Notes: generated by a model from the letters alone, not told the origin. A DNA stretch of 64,000 nt from Lachnoanaerobaculum gingivalis (GCF_003862475.1 NZ_RRCO01000001.1:682001-746000), one strand, 5' to 3'; shown: positions 18,615 through 27,750, counted from the stretch's first letter. Numbers and translations: made by a program.

Positions 18615-19277
18615 ATGAATAGAGATGATTTAACTTTAGAATCTTTGGTAATGATTGCACATGGTATAGCCAGACATTTTGGCAGTGATTGTGAAGTCTG
18701 TATTCATGATTTACAAGCTGACGATCTAGAGCACACTATCTGCTATATCATCAATGGTCATGTATCGGGAAGAAAAATTGGTGACGGTGCTTCAAAGATA
18801 GTTCTCGGAACTCTTGAAGCCTTAAAAAAAGGGGAAAACGTAAGTGATCACCTCGGATATAAGACTCATACAACCGACGGCAGGATATTAAAATCTTCCT
18901 CCGTATTCTTAAAGGATGAAACCGGTAAATACAGATTTATTCTTGGTATAAACCATGATATGACAAATTTCATAAATGCTCAGGCAACTCTCTCAAGTAT
19001 AGTTGAGAATTTTGAAGCTGCCGAGGAAGACGTTTATGGACAAATCCCACTTAGTGTAAATGATTTACTTGAAAATCTGATAGAACAAAGCGTAAGGATT
19101 GTAGGAAAGACACCTGCCCTTATGACAAAGGATGAAAAGATTAAGGCCATTAAATTTTTACAGGATGCCGGTGCTTTTCTCATCACTAAGTCAGGGGACA
19201 AGATTTCCCAATTTTTTGGAATCAGTAAATTCACGCTGTATAGCTACATTGAACAGGCTAAGACAGTTAATGAATAA
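18615..19277 (+). CDS. YheO-type transcriptional regulator (PAS-like and HTH)
   Basis: 220 residues. The N-terminal half is a YheO-like PAS domain (FGSDCEVCIHDL, GRKIGDGASKIV, ILGINHDMT) that would bind a small ligand; the C-terminal half is an HTH_22-type DNA-binding domain (ITKSGDKISQFFGISKFTLYSYIEQA). DauR, a D-amino-acid regulator, has this layout. It is the first gene of the operon and lies 39 bases before diaminopropionate ammonia-lyase. Its ATG overlaps the TGA of a six-codon upstream frame (18598-18618) that starts right at the AAAGGA site, so translation may be coupled. Ligand probably an intermediate of the downstream pathway (inference). Confidence 0.85.
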   Translation: MNRDDLTLESLVMIAHGIARHFGSDCEVCIHDLQADDLEHTICYIINGHVSGRKIGDGASKIVLGTLEALKKGENVSDHLGYKTHTTDGRILKSSSVFLKDETGKYRFILGINHDMTNFINAQATLSSIVENFEAAEEDVYGQIPLSVNDLLENLIEQSVRIVGKTPALMTKDEKIKAIKFLQDAGAFLITKSGDKISQFFGISKFTLYSYIEQAKTVNE

Positions 19278-19316
19278 TAGCATTTTTGCTAAACAATTTA
19301 GGAGGTTTAAAATTTC

Positions 19317-20510
19317 ATGTCACAACTAAAATGGGTCTTAAATAATATGCCCAAAACAGAGGATGCCAATCTTCCGATAATGTCTGTGGAAGAAGTAACA
19401 AAAGCGAAAGCATTCCATGAGAGCTTTCCTCAGTATACTCAAACACCATTGGCTGATTTAAAGGAAATGGCTAAATTCCTTGGATTAGGAACAGTAAAGG
19501 TAAAGGATGAGTCCTACAGATTCGGTTTGAATGCATTTAAGGTTCTTGGCGGCTCATATGCTATCGCTAAGTACATAGCTGATGAGATGAATGTAGATGT
19601 ATCGGAACTACCTTATTCAGTTCTTACATCCGATGAGTTTGCAAAGAAATTCAAACCTGCTACATTCTTCTCTGCTACAGATGGTAACCATGGTCGTGGA
19701 GTAGCTTGGGCAGCAAATAAGTTACATCAAAAATCAGTAATCATTATGCCAAAGGGTTCTACAGAAACCAGATTAAACAATATCAAGGCTGAAGGTGCTG
19801 ATGCTTGGATTTCCGATGTAAACTATGATGAGTGCGTTCGTGAGGCTGCAAAGCTTGCTGCCGGTGTTGAGCACGGTGTTGTGGTTCAGGATACAGCTTG
19901 GGAAGGCTACGAGAAGATTCCTGCATGGATCATGCAAGGATACGGTACTATGGCTCTTGAGGCTGATGCTCAGTTTGCTGAAAGACCTACTCATGTATTT
20001 GTTCAGGCAGGTGTCGGTTCACTTGCAGGTGCAATGGTTGGTTACTTTGCAAATAAATACAAAGAGAACCCACCTGTTATGGTAGTTGTTGAGGCTGAGG
20101 CTGCAGCTTGTCTTTACAAGGGTGCAAAGGCTGCTGACGGTAATATAAGAATAGTAGATGGAGATATGGATACAATCATGGCAGGTCTTGCTTGCGGTGA
20201 GCCGAATATCACATCTTGGGATATTTTAAAGAATCATGTGACATGCTTTATAGCTGCAGATGATATAGTAGCTGCCAGAGGTATGCGTATGTTGAACGCT
20301 CCGTTAAAGGGAGATCCTCAGGTACTTTCAGGTGAGTCCGGAGCCGCTCCGTTCGGTGCTCTCGCTACTATTATGATGGATGATGAGTACAAGGAGCTTA
20401 GAGAGAAACTAAACTTAACTAAAGATTCTAAGGTATTACTTTTCTCAACTGAGGGTGACACAGATCCACAGCGTTGGAGAAATATTATCTGGGAAGCTAA
20501 GGAAAGATAA
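19317..20510 (+). CDS. ygeX: Diaminopropionate ammonia-lyase
   Basis: PLP enzyme that breaks 2,3-diaminopropionate into pyruvate and two ammonia. 397 residues, the usual length. The PLP lysine lies in the RFGLNAFKVLGGSYA stretch (about residue 77), the phosphate/substrate loop in FSATDGNHGRGVAWA, and the glycine-rich cofactor loop in VQAGVGSLAGAMVGY. AGGAGG lies ten bases before the ATG. Also called dpaL. In the window it feeds from YgeY and YgeW and so forms the carbon-releasing end of a purine- or ureido-derived pathway. Codon use is strongly biased toward a few codons here, a sign of high expression. Confidence 0.93.
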   Translation: MSQLKWVLNNMPKTEDANLPIMSVEEVTKAKAFHESFPQYTQTPLADLKEMAKFLGLGTVKVKDESYRFGLNAFKVLGGSYAIAKYIADEMNVDVSELPYSVLTSDEFAKKFKPATFFSATDGNHGRGVAWAANKLHQKSVIIMPKGSTETRLNNIKAEGADAWISDVNYDECVREAAKLAAGVEHGVVVQDTAWEGYEKIPAWIMQGYGTMALEADAQFAERPTHVFVQAGVGSLAGAMVGYFANKYKENPPVMVVVEAEAAACLYKGAKAADGNIRIVDGDMDTIMAGLACGEPNITSWDILKNHVTCFIAADDIVAARGMRMLNAPLKGDPQVLSGESGAAPFGALATIMMDDEYKELREKLNLTKDSKVLLFSTEGDTDPQRWRNIIWEAKER

Positions 20511-20541
20511 GATAGTTATATATTGAAGGAGGAACAATACA

Positions 20542-21870
20542 ATGGGTAAATTATCAAAAGAAGAGTTGGATAAGATTAAGTCTTTAGCCGAAGGATACAA
20601 GGCTGATATGACAGCTTTCCTTCGTGCTATAGTTGCAAACCCGGGCGAGTCATCTGATGAGGCTGCTCACGTTGCTACTATCAAGGCTGAGATGGAAAAG
20701 GTAGGCTTTGACGAGGTTAAGGTGGATCCACAGGGTAATGTTATGGGATTCATGGGAAGCGGAAAGACTCTCATCGCATTTGACGGACATATCGATACAG
20801 TAGGTATCGGAAACAGAGATAACTGGAACTTCGATCCTTATGAGGGATTTGAGGACGAGGAAGAGATCGGCGGTCGTGGTGTTTCAGATCAGCTTGGCGG
20901 TACAGTTTCTGCAGTATATGCTGCAAAGATTATGAAGGATCTCGGACTTCTTAACGATAAGTATCGTGTAATGGTTGTAGGTACAGTTCAGGAAGAGGAC
21001 TGTGACGGTCTTTGCTGGGAGTACATCTACCATGAGGATAAGATCAGACCTGAGTTCGTTGTATCTTCAGAGCCTACAGACGGTGGACTTTACAGAGGAC
21101 AAAGAGGACGTATGGAGATCAGAATCGATGTTAAGGGTGTTTCTTGCCACGGTTCAGCTCCTGACAGAGGTGACAACGCTATCTACAAGATGGCTGATAT
21201 CTTAAGAGATGTTCGTGCACTTAACAACAACGGTGACGCTGAGTCTACAGAGATCAGAGGTCTTGTAAAGATGCTCAATCCTAAGTACAACGATCAGTGG
21301 AAAGAGGCCAGATTCCTTGGTAGAGGAACTGTTACAGCTTCACAGATCTTCTTCACATCACCTTCTCGTTGCGCAGTAGCAGACTCATGTGCAGTATCTC
21401 TTGACAGAAGAATGACTGTAGGTGAGACTTGGGAGTCATGTCTTGAGGAAATCAGACAGCTTCCTGCAGTTAAGAAGTATGGCGATGATGTAGTTGTAAG
21501 CATGTACAACTATGACAGACCTTCATTTACAGGAGTTGTATATCCTATCGAGTGCTACTTCCCTACTTGGGTACTTCCTGAGGATCACAAGGTTTGTACA
21601 AGTGCTGTTGCAGCTTACAAGGATCTCTTCGGTGACAAGAGAATCGGTAATGCAAAGACTACACCTGAGCGTGAGGTAAGACCGCTTCTTGACAAGTGGA
21701 CATTCTCTACAAACGGTGTTTCTATCATGGGTAGAAACGGTATCCCTGTAATCGGATTCGGTCCCGGTGCAGAGGCTCAGGCTCATGCTCCAAATGAGAT
21801 CACATGGAAGAAAGACTTGGTAACTTGTGCAGCATTCTATGCAGCACTTCCTGCTTACTACTGTGACTAA
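20542..21870 (+). CDS. ygeY: YgeY family M20-type hydrolase (selenium metabolism-linked)
   Basis: 442 residues. M20/ArgE-type zinc peptidase or deacylase: metal ligands in FDGHIDTVG (His and Asp), the catalytic Glu pair in VQEEDCDG, and a later Glu in VSSEPTDGG; the dimerisation domain carries [20 protein letters not shown]. The family is annotated as linked to selenium-dependent molybdenum hydroxylases because it clusters with them. In the uric-acid/purine scheme it would hydrolyse a carbamoylated or ureido form of diaminopropionate next to YgeX and YgeW; this assignment is from gene context. Codon bias is extreme, suggesting abundant protein. Confidence 0.92.
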   Translation: MGKLSKEELDKIKSLAEGYKADMTAFLRAIVANPGESSDEAAHVATIKAEMEKVGFDEVKVDPQGNVMGFMGSGKTLIAFDGHIDTVGIGNRDNWNFDPYEGFEDEEEIGGRGVSDQLGGTVSAVYAAKIMKDLGLLNDKYRVMVVGTVQEEDCDGLCWEYIYHEDKIRPEFVVSSEPTDGGLYRGQRGRMEIRIDVKGVSCHGSAPDRGDNAIYKMADILRDVRALNNNGDAESTEIRGLVKMLNPKYNDQWKEARFLGRGTVTASQIFFTSPSRCAVADSCAVSLDRRMTVGETWESCLEEIRQLPAVKKYGDDVVVSMYNYDRPSFTGVVYPIECYFPTWVLPEDHKVCTSAVAAYKDLFGDKRIGNAKTTPEREVRPLLDKWTFSTNGVSIMGRNGIPVIGFGPGAEAQAHAPNEITWKKDLVTCAAFYAALPAYYCD

Positions 21871-21899
21871 TCTTTACAAATTGTATTTTGATAAATTTT

Positions 21900-21929
21900 A
21901 ATCCCGGATACACAGTTTAATCCGGGATT
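21900..21929 (+). terminator. Intra-operon hairpin between ygeY and ygeW
   Basis: Stem AATCCCGGAT with ATCCGGGATT, ten base pairs and a 10-base loop. It is followed by GTAAAAAAATG, not T, so it is probably an mRNA-stabilising or partial stop rather than a full terminator on the plus strand. Confidence 0.55.
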
Positions 21930-21990
21930 GTAAAAAAATGTATATTATAAAAACTAAAGCATTGCTTTTAAAAATAAGGAGTTTAAAAAA

Positions 21991-23190
21991 ATGTCAAATT
22001 TCAAGAATTTAGTTGAAAAGTTAAAAGGCCTGAAGACACAGGATATGTTCATGAACGATTTCTTCCTTACATGGGAGAAGACAGACGACGAGCTTAACGC
22101 TGTATGGACAGTTGCTGATGCACTTCGTGATTTAAGACAGAGAAACATCTCTACAAAGGTATTTGATTCAGGTCTTGGAATATCACTCTTCCGTGATAAC
22201 TCAACAAGAACAAGATTCTCTTTCGCTTCAGCTTGTAACCTTTTAGGTCTTGAGGTTCAGGATCTTGATGAGGGTAAGTCACAGATCGCTCACGGTGAGA
22301 CAGTTCGTGAGACAGCTAACATGATCTCATTCATGGCTGACGTTATCGGTATCAGAGATGATATGTACATCGGTAAGGGTAATGCATATATGCATGAAGT
22401 TGCAGACTCTGTTGAGGCAGGATACAAGGACGGTGTTCTTGAGCAGAGACCTACACTTGTAAACCTTCAGTGTGATATCGATCACCCAACACAGTGTATG
22501 GCTGATGCTCTTCATGTAATCCATGAGTTTGGCGGTATTGAGAACCTTAAGGGTAAGAAGATCGCTATGAGCTGGGCTTATTCACCATCTTACGGTAAGC
22601 CTCTTTCAGTTCCACAGGGTGTTATCGGTCTTTTCACAAGACTTGGTATGGACGTTGTTTTAGCTCATCCGGAAGGTTATGAGGTAATGCCTGAGGTTGC
22701 TGAGGTTGCTAAGAAGCAGGCAGCAGAGTGTGGCGGTAAGTTCACAGTTACAAACGATATGAAGGAAGCATTCAAGGATGCAGATATCGTTTATCCTAAG
22801 TCATGGGCACCGTTTGCTGCAATGGAGAAGAGAACAAATCTTTATGCAGAGGGTGATTCAGAAGGTATCAAGGCTTTAGAGAAGGAGCTTTTAGCTCAGA
22901 ACGCTAACCACAAGGATTGGGCATGTACAGAGGAAATGATGAAGCTTACAAAGGACGGTAAGGCTCTTTATCTTCACTGCTTACCTGCTGATATCACAGG
23001 TGTTTCTTGCAAGGAAGGTGAGGTTGATGCTTCAGTATTTGACAGATACAGAGATCCTCTTTACAAGGAAGCAAGCTTCAAGCCATATGTAATCGCAGCT
23101 ATGATCTTACTTGAGAAGTTCAAAGATCCGGCTAAGGTTTTAGAGCAGCTTGAGGCACGTGGACAGGACAGAATCTTTTCAGAAAAATAA
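21991..23190 (+). CDS. ygeW: YgeW family carbamoyltransferase
   Basis: 399 residues, a member of the aspartate/ornithine transcarbamylase superfamily but longer than ArgF or PyrB. The carbamoyl-phosphate loop is present (SLFRDNSTRTRFSFASA), along with HPTQCMAD and LHCLPAD. The YgeW clade has a knotted fold and does not act on ornithine or aspartate. With carbamate kinase next door the likely direction is phosphorolysis: a ureido compound gives carbamoyl phosphate, which then yields ATP. An AAGGAG site precedes the ATG. Codon bias is strong, as in ygeY. Confidence 0.92.
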   Translation: MSNFKNLVEKLKGLKTQDMFMNDFFLTWEKTDDELNAVWTVADALRDLRQRNISTKVFDSGLGISLFRDNSTRTRFSFASACNLLGLEVQDLDEGKSQIAHGETVRETANMISFMADVIGIRDDMYIGKGNAYMHEVADSVEAGYKDGVLEQRPTLVNLQCDIDHPTQCMADALHVIHEFGGIENLKGKKIAMSWAYSPSYGKPLSVPQGVIGLFTRLGMDVVLAHPEGYEVMPEVAEVAKKQAAECGGKFTVTNDMKEAFKDADIVYPKSWAPFAAMEKRTNLYAEGDSEGIKALEKELLAQNANHKDWACTEEMMKLTKDGKALYLHCLPADITGVSCKEGEVDASVFDRYRDPLYKEASFKPYVIAAMILLEKFKDPAKVLEQLEARGQDRIFSEK

Positions 23191-23216
23191 AGAGGCCAGT
23201 GAGTCTTAGTAAATCC

Positions 23217-23280
23217 GGCGGTAGATAATCTATCGCCTATACAAAGGGGGGCGGCTATTTTAGGCTGCCCCTTTATCTTT
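23217..23280 (+). terminator. Two tandem hairpins between ygeW and carbamate kinase
   Basis: First: GGCGGTAGA with TCTATCGCC (9 bp, one G-U, loop of 3). Second, six bases later: AAAGGGG with CCCCTTT plus an imperfect upper stem, followed by ATCTTT. The second resembles a leaky terminator that would lower transcription into carbamate kinase and the permease. Confidence 0.6.
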
Positions 23281-23314
23281 ATAAACTATATCCTAACATT
23301 AAGGGGAAATTTAT

Positions 23315-24256
23315 ATGAAATTCAAAAGCAAGATTGTTATAGCTCTTGGTGGTAATGCCCTAGGTAATAATTTAAAAGAGCAGATGGTAGCTGTAAAAAC
23401 TACTGCAAAGGCTATCGTAGATTTGATCGAAGATGGCCATGAGGTTCTTATCGTTCATGGAAACGGTCCACAGGTTGGTGTAATAAACAATGCCATGACA
23501 GAGTATGCGCATAATACCGACTCCGATTCAACTCCACTTTCAGTATGTGTGGCAATGAGCCAGGCTTATATCGGATATGATATACAGAACGCTCTTCGTG
23601 AGGAATTTTTAAACAGAAATCTTGAAGTTCCTCCAATAGCTACAGTTGTTACTCAGATCAGAGTAGATGAGAATGATAAAGCATTTGAAAATCCTACAAA
23701 GCCTATCGGTAAGTTCATGGGCAAGGATGAAGCTCTTGAAGCTGCAGGAAACAGAGGCTGGATCGTAAAAGAGGATGCCGGAAGAGGTTACAGAAGAGTT
23801 GTTGCTTCTCCTGCTCCACAGGAAATTATTGAGTTATCTGCTATTAAGTCAATGGCTGACAACGGACAGGTTGTAATCTGCTGCGGTGGTGGCGGAATCC
23901 CTGTAATATCAAACGGAAAGCATCTTTCAGGTGCTCCTGCAGTAATCGATAAGGATGCCGCTGCCGCTCTTCTCGCAAAGAATGTAGGCGCAGATACACT
24001 TATTATCCTTACTGCTGTAGAAAAGGTTGCCATCGGATATGGCACAGAAAATGAAAAATGGTTGGATAAGCTCAGCACAGCTGAAGCTTTAAAGTATGCT
24101 GATGACGGAGAGTTCGCTCCGGGATCAATGCTTCCAAAAGTACTTGCTGCAGTAGATTTTGCTGCTTCAGGCGAGAACAAAACAGCAATGATAACATTGC
24201 TTGAAAAAGCTAAAGATGCAATTAACGGCAAGACAGGTACAAGAATTGTAGATTGA
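23315..24256 (+). CDS. arcC: Carbamate kinase
   Basis: Makes ATP, CO2 and ammonia from carbamoyl phosphate and ADP. 313 residues, typical. Motifs: VIALGGNALG at the N terminus, HGNGPQVG, CCGGGGIPV, and IDKDAAAALLA for the amino-acid-kinase nucleotide site. AAGGGG lies eight bases before the ATG. Here it follows ygeW rather than an arginine deiminase and ornithine carbamoyltransferase pair, so it serves the ureido/purine pathway (YqeA-like role) rather than arginine fermentation. Confidence 0.95.
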   Translation: MKFKSKIVIALGGNALGNNLKEQMVAVKTTAKAIVDLIEDGHEVLIVHGNGPQVGVINNAMTEYAHNTDSDSTPLSVCVAMSQAYIGYDIQNALREEFLNRNLEVPPIATVVTQIRVDENDKAFENPTKPIGKFMGKDEALEAAGNRGWIVKEDAGRGYRRVVASPAPQEIIELSAIKSMADNGQVVICCGGGGIPVISNGKHLSGAPAVIDKDAAAALLAKNVGADTLIILTAVEKVAIGYGTENEKWLDKLSTAEALKYADDGEFAPGSMLPKVLAAVDFAASGENKTAMITLLEKAKDAINGKTGTRIVD

Positions 24257-24275
24257 TCAGGGAGGTATTGATAAT

Positions 24276-25619
24276 ATGAGTAATTCAGCAAATGCAGGCC
24301 AGAAGCAGTATGCTTCTATATTTGAATTGGACGGTTTCCCAAAGTTTTCAGAAGCTCTTCCACTTGCACTTCAACACGTGGTTGCAATGATTGTAGGATG
24401 TATAACACCTGCTATCATCGTATCAAATGTTGCTGAGCTTTCAGGTCCGGACAGAGTGCTTATGGTTCAGGCGGCTTTGGTAGTTGCCGCATTGTCTACA
24501 CTTTTACAGCTTTTCGGTATAGGTACCAAGACATTTAGAATCGGTGCAAAACTTCCTGTTATTATGGGTATAAGCTTTGCATACGTTCCTACTATGCAGG
24601 ATATTGCGAAAACTTCGGGTGTAGCTTCCATACTTGGAGCTCAGATAGTCGGTGGTATTGTTGCTATATTGGTAGGTTTCTCTGTTAAGAAAATTCAGAA
24701 GCTTTTCCCACCGCTTGTAACAGGTACTGTAGTATTTACTATCGGTCTTTCACTTTACTCAGTTGCTGTAAACTATATGGCAGGCGGTCTTGGAAAAGAT
24801 GACTACGGCTCTTTAAAGAACTGGGGTGTAGCAATTTTTACACTTATTATTGTTATAGTACTCAACAACTTTGCTACAGGTATCTTAAAGCTTGCTTCCA
24901 TATTGGTGGCAATGATTTGCGGTTATATTCTTGCATTGGTGCTTGGTATGGTCAACTTCTCATCTGTCGCAAGTGCAGGTGTATTCTCACTGCCTCAGAT
25001 ACTTCACTTCGGTATAAAGTTTGACCTGGCAGCTTGTATAGCAATCGGACTTTTGTTTGCTATAAACTCTATTCAGGCTATCGGAGATTTATCAGCTACA
25101 ACAAGCGGTTCTATGGACAGACTTCCTACAGGTGATGAGCTTAGAAGCGGTATCATCGGTTATGGTATCTCAAATATACTCGGTGCCGCACTTGGCGGAC
25201 TTCCTACAGCTACATTCTCACAGAATGTAGGTATTGTAACAACAACAAAGGTTATAAACAGAGCAGTACTTGGACTTGCAGGTATTATAATACTTATAGC
25301 AGGTCTTATACCTAAGTTCTCTGCATTGCTTACTACTATCCCTGTTTGTGTACTCGGTGGTGCTACAATATCAGTATTTGCTTCAATAGCAATGACAGGT
25401 ATCAAGCTTATCTTCACAGAGAAGATGGACTTTAGAAACACATCTATTGTCGGACTTTCAGTAGCTCTCGGTGTAGGTATATCACAGGCACAAGGTTCAC
25501 TTGCCGCTTTCCCACCGGAATTTACTACTATCTTCGGAAAGAGCCCTGTAGTTGTTGCAACTATCATGGCTGTTCTATTGAATGTATTCCTTCCAAAGTC
25601 AAAGGAAGGAACAAAATAA
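24276..25619 (+). CDS. Nucleobase:cation symporter 2 family permease (xanthine/urate type)
   Basis: 447 residues with about 13-14 membrane segments. The NCS2 signature region appears as SIQAIGDLSATTSGSMDRLPTG with the downstream FSQNVGIVTTTKV, which is typical of xanthine/uric acid rather than uracil carriers (compare UacT, PbuX). It starts 19 bases after carbamate kinase with GGGAGG before the ATG and closes the operon at a strong terminator. Its presence argues that the pathway starts from an imported purine such as urate or xanthine. No purine-ring-opening enzymes are in the window. Confidence 0.9.
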   Translation: MSNSANAGQKQYASIFELDGFPKFSEALPLALQHVVAMIVGCITPAIIVSNVAELSGPDRVLMVQAALVVAALSTLLQLFGIGTKTFRIGAKLPVIMGISFAYVPTMQDIAKTSGVASILGAQIVGGIVAILVGFSVKKIQKLFPPLVTGTVVFTIGLSLYSVAVNYMAGGLGKDDYGSLKNWGVAIFTLIIVIVLNNFATGILKLASILVAMICGYILALVLGMVNFSSVASAGVFSLPQILHFGIKFDLAACIAIGLLFAINSIQAIGDLSATTSGSMDRLPTGDELRSGIIGYGISNILGAALGGLPTATFSQNVGIVTTTKVINRAVLGLAGIIILIAGLIPKFSALLTTIPVCVLGGATISVFASIAMTGIKLIFTEKMDFRNTSIVGLSVALGVGISQAQGSLAAFPPEFTTIFGKSPVVVATIMAVLLNVFLPKSKEGTK

Positions 25620-25645
25620 TAGCTATATTGTAATCATAGCAAAGT

Positions 25646-25671
25646 GAAGTTGTCTAGAAATAGATAACTTC
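25646..25671 (+). terminator. Hairpin downstream of the permease gene
   Basis: Stem GAAGTTGTCTA with TAGATAACTTC, 11 base pairs with one G-U and a GAAA loop. The GNRA-type loop suggests an RNA structure that protects the operon mRNA before the true terminator. Confidence 0.5.
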
Positions 25672-25675
25672 AAAA

Positions 25676-25719
25676 TAGGGAGTGTGAGGCTCGTTTTAGT
25701 CTCACACTCCCTAAATTTT
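25676..25719 (+). terminator. Terminator of the ygeX-permease operon
   Basis: A perfect 13-bp stem (TAGGGAGTGTGAG with CTCACACTCCCTA), 12-base loop, followed by AATTTTATCTTT. Confidence 0.92.
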
Positions 25720-25724
25720 ATCTT

Positions 25725-25805
25725 TAGCAAGTAACTTAAACCAAGCCTACCTGTGTAGTGTCATATTCGTAGGCTCTAGTTTTTCTTTCCTCTATCTGTT
25801 GCTTT
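25725..25805 (-). pseudogene. Rhs core remnant (scar)
   Basis: About 80 bases that match the minus-strand Rhs core around 33,763-33,830 and 39,900-39,970 (the stretch coding for LGLSYSKSG and YEYDTTGR), with small insertions and changes. Marks the outer end of the toxin-tip array. Confidence 0.75.
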
Positions 25806-25825
25806 GACAAAATCTTCTATTTTAG

Positions 25826-26191
25826 CTACTTTTTGCCACTTATAAAATCCTTCACTCTTTTCTTTAAAACCTTTATCACAAGAATCAGTCCTCCTAGTAA
25901 ATAAATGTATATATACATTTTGAATAATATTTTAAAAATATACTCAGTATTAGTTATATATGATATCCACAATAATATAAATACTATACTTTCACTAATT
26001 ATAAGTATATATACTAACCAATATACTTTTTCATTCCTTGGCCATAAAAAAAATAATATGTTTGTATACTTATTAAGCTTTATTTTTTTCTTATGTTTTT
26101 CTATATCTGTTTTATCTATACTCCAACAAGCTCCATAAAGTAATATATACAATGCAAAAGTCCCTAATAATAAAGTCAATATATCCGGCAT
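25826..26191 (-). CDS. Small three-to-four-segment membrane protein, immunity candidate (family A, copy 5)
   Basis: 121 residues. Membrane segments at about 4-22, 57-78 and 87-107 with a Lys-rich cytoplasmic loop (DIEKHKKKIKLNKYT) and the family hallmark FFLWPRNEKVYWLVY. It closely resembles the proteins at 27,347, 37,259 and 38,223 and the broken copy at 36,295. In the copy at 38,223 the gene sits directly behind a Rhs toxin end, the position of a cognate immunity gene, so this copy is likely a spare or orphan immunity gene. The toxin it matches would be the glycine-rich hydrophobic Rhs tip. AGTAGGAG precedes the ATG. Confidence 0.75.
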   Translation of the reverse strand: MPDILTLLLGTFALYILLYGACWSIDKTDIEKHKKKIKLNKYTNILFFLWPRNEKVYWLVYILIISESIVFILLWISYITNTEYIFKILFKMYIYIYLLGGLILVIKVLKKRVKDFISGKK

Positions 26192-26228
26192 AAATTTCTC
26201 CTACTCTGTAAATCATTTGCTCTTTTTG

Positions 26229-26262
26229 GCTTCTTGCTTTCCACAAATTTGAGTAACTTAAG
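26229..26262 (-). repeat. Short Rhs core scar
   Basis: About 30 bases with the GGCTTCTTGCTTT and TTGAGTAACTTAA blocks seen in the Rhs core (minus-strand frame coding KARSY and LSYS). It lies at the junction between two immunity candidates. Confidence 0.6.
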
Positions 26263-26270
26263 CTTCATCC

Positions 26271-27278
26271 CTACCAATCAATTCCATAAAACATATCTGT
26301 TGTCTTCCATTTAACCAGCTTTGTTTTGTTTCCTGATTCTATATCAACCAGATAAAAAGTTCTTCTATAAAAACTCCCACCAAAAAACGGATTGTCACCT
26401 ACTGTATAAAGCATATATTTTCCATCAGGTGAGAATTTCAATTCCATAATGTTTTGATTAAATAAGCATTGATTTGCTACATGTTTCTTTTTTCTTGTAT
26501 GTAAATCGTAAATGTATATTTCCGGTTCCTCATAATATGCAATCTTACTTATGTCAACCAGCATATCCATAAGTCCATCTGAATCAATAGCGTCTGTTAA
26601 ATCTATGTCCAATATTCCCTTTTCTTCACTACTACCAACTTTTTTTTCGATAATAGTTCCTCTACCGGTTTTCTGATGGAATAACTTTTTACTTGTTTCT
26701 AAAAAAAGTATATCTGATTCTTCATTTATAAAATATGCATAGCATCTAAAATCACTTTTGTTAACTATTTTCATATTCCAAATATTATTTTCTTTTTCTA
26801 TATAGCAAATATCTCTTTCTATATCATTCCAAAAAAATGTGTAACCTCCTTTATAATACCTAGGTATATGAATATATGTAACACCGGGCAGACTATAACT
26901 TATTTCATCCAATCCCAACTCACTGGCACATCTATTTAAATTTTCCAACTCTATAATAGGCTTAAATGTATTATCTCTCATATCAAGTTCTGCAATCCCC
27001 TGAAATCTGTCCTCCCATATTACGCCTATAATCTTTTCATAATCATCACTATAGGATAATTCCTGAAATATATAGTCGGAAATTTTTTCATATTCTCCGG
27101 TTTTAATATTGTACTTAAAAGTTCCTTTATTCCCGTCTTCAAATTCTGCTGCAAATACTATCGGTGTACTATCATCTATTTCTTTCAACATCCTATACTT
27201 GTTGTATTTATTATAAAGGCAGTATATACTACCGATTATTATCAAAAATATAAATACTTTTATTATATTTTTCTTCAT
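26271..27278 (-). CDS. Membrane-anchored beta-rich protein, immunity candidate (family B, copy 4)
   Basis: 335 residues from the ATG at 27278 (MKKNIIKVFIF, with AAGGGG upstream); the frame extends further up only through remnant toxin sequence. One membrane anchor (about 6-24), then an extracytoplasmic domain with repeated beta motifs of the YSDDYEKIIGVIWEDRFQGIA and YMLYTVGDNPFF kind, reminiscent of a beta-propeller. It is a paralogue of the genes at 27,779, 28,936 and 31,439. The 31,439 copy follows an intact Rhs toxin tip; before this copy only the last codons of that tip remain (27,284-27,330). This is strong context evidence for an immunity role. Confidence 0.78.
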   Translation of the reverse strand: MKKNIIKVFIFLIIIGSIYCLYNKYNKYRMLKEIDDSTPIVFAAEFEDGNKGTFKYNIKTGEYEKISDYIFQELSYSDDYEKIIGVIWEDRFQGIAELDMRDNTFKPIIELENLNRCASELGLDEISYSLPGVTYIHIPRYYKGGYTFFWNDIERDICYIEKENNIWNMKIVNKSDFRCYAYFINEESDILFLETSKKLFHQKTGRGTIIEKKVGSSEEKGILDIDLTDAIDSDGLMDMLVDISKIAYYEEPEIYIYDLHTRKKKHVANQCLFNQNIMELKFSPDGKYMLYTVGDNPFFGGSFYRRTFYLVDIESGNKTKLVKWKTTDMFYGIDW

Positions 27279-27283
27279 AACAC

Positions 27284-27330
27284 TCCCCTTTAGTAGTACA
27301 ATCTTTACTCTTATGAATTTTGACTTCATA
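27284..27330 (-). pseudogene. Remnant of Rhs toxin C-terminus
   Basis: The minus strand codes for a degraded KIHKSKDCTT, which corresponds to the last residues (EIHKSKDCTTVD) of the toxin tip that ends at 32,457. It lies directly before a family B gene, as in the intact locus. Confidence 0.7.
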
Positions 27331-27346
27331 TGGCACTAAAATATAT

Positions 27347-27715
27347 TTATCTATTCTTACTTATAATATAATCCCTTACTCTTTTCATCAAAATTTTTAT
27401 TACAAGTATCGTATCGTATATTGAACATATTCCTACATATATATTTAAAAATTTTCTAAAAATATTTATATCACCTAGGAAATAAAGAACCCAAACCACA
27501 ATAAAAAGTATACTTTCACTTATAATTATGATATATACCAACCAATATAATTTTTCATTCCTATTCCATAGAAAAAACAATTTTTCAGTATATTTATTAA
27601 GTTTTATCTTTTTTTCATATTTTTCTATTTCTCTCTTATCTACTACAAAGCAAAAAATATACTGCATTATATAACATAAAAATGTAGTCAAAATTACAAT
27701 AGTTAAACTTGGCAT
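27347..27715 (-). CDS. Small membrane protein, immunity candidate (family A, divergent copy)
   Basis: 122 residues from the ATG at 27715 (MPSLTIVILTTF) with GGGAGGAG upstream; a longer reading to 27748 runs through a Rhs scar and is not real. Three membrane segments with the family A loop (EKYEKKIKLNKYTEKLFFLW) and RNEKLYWLVY. Less similar to the other copies than they are to each other, so it may protect against a different toxin variant. Sits between two family B genes. Confidence 0.72.
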   Translation of the reverse strand: MPSLTIVILTTFLCYIMQYIFCFVVDKREIEKYEKKIKLNKYTEKLFFLWNRNEKLYWLVYIIIISESILFIVVWVLYFLGDINIFRKFLNIYVGICSIYDTILVIKILMKRVRDYIISKNR

Positions 27716-27750
27716 TCTTGTCTCCTCCCAAGATAGTCTTAATCCCATTT

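Noticed and set aside
20542-23190. Higher GC than the flanks, considered as horizontal transfer
   Set aside because: The change follows strong codon preference in ygeY and ygeW with normal flanking genes of the same operon; high expression explains it better.
21991-23190. Ornithine carbamoyltransferase (argF) for an arginine deiminase pathway
   Set aside because: The protein is longer than ArgF, lacks the ornithine loop type, and sits with ygeX and ygeY; no arcA gene is present.
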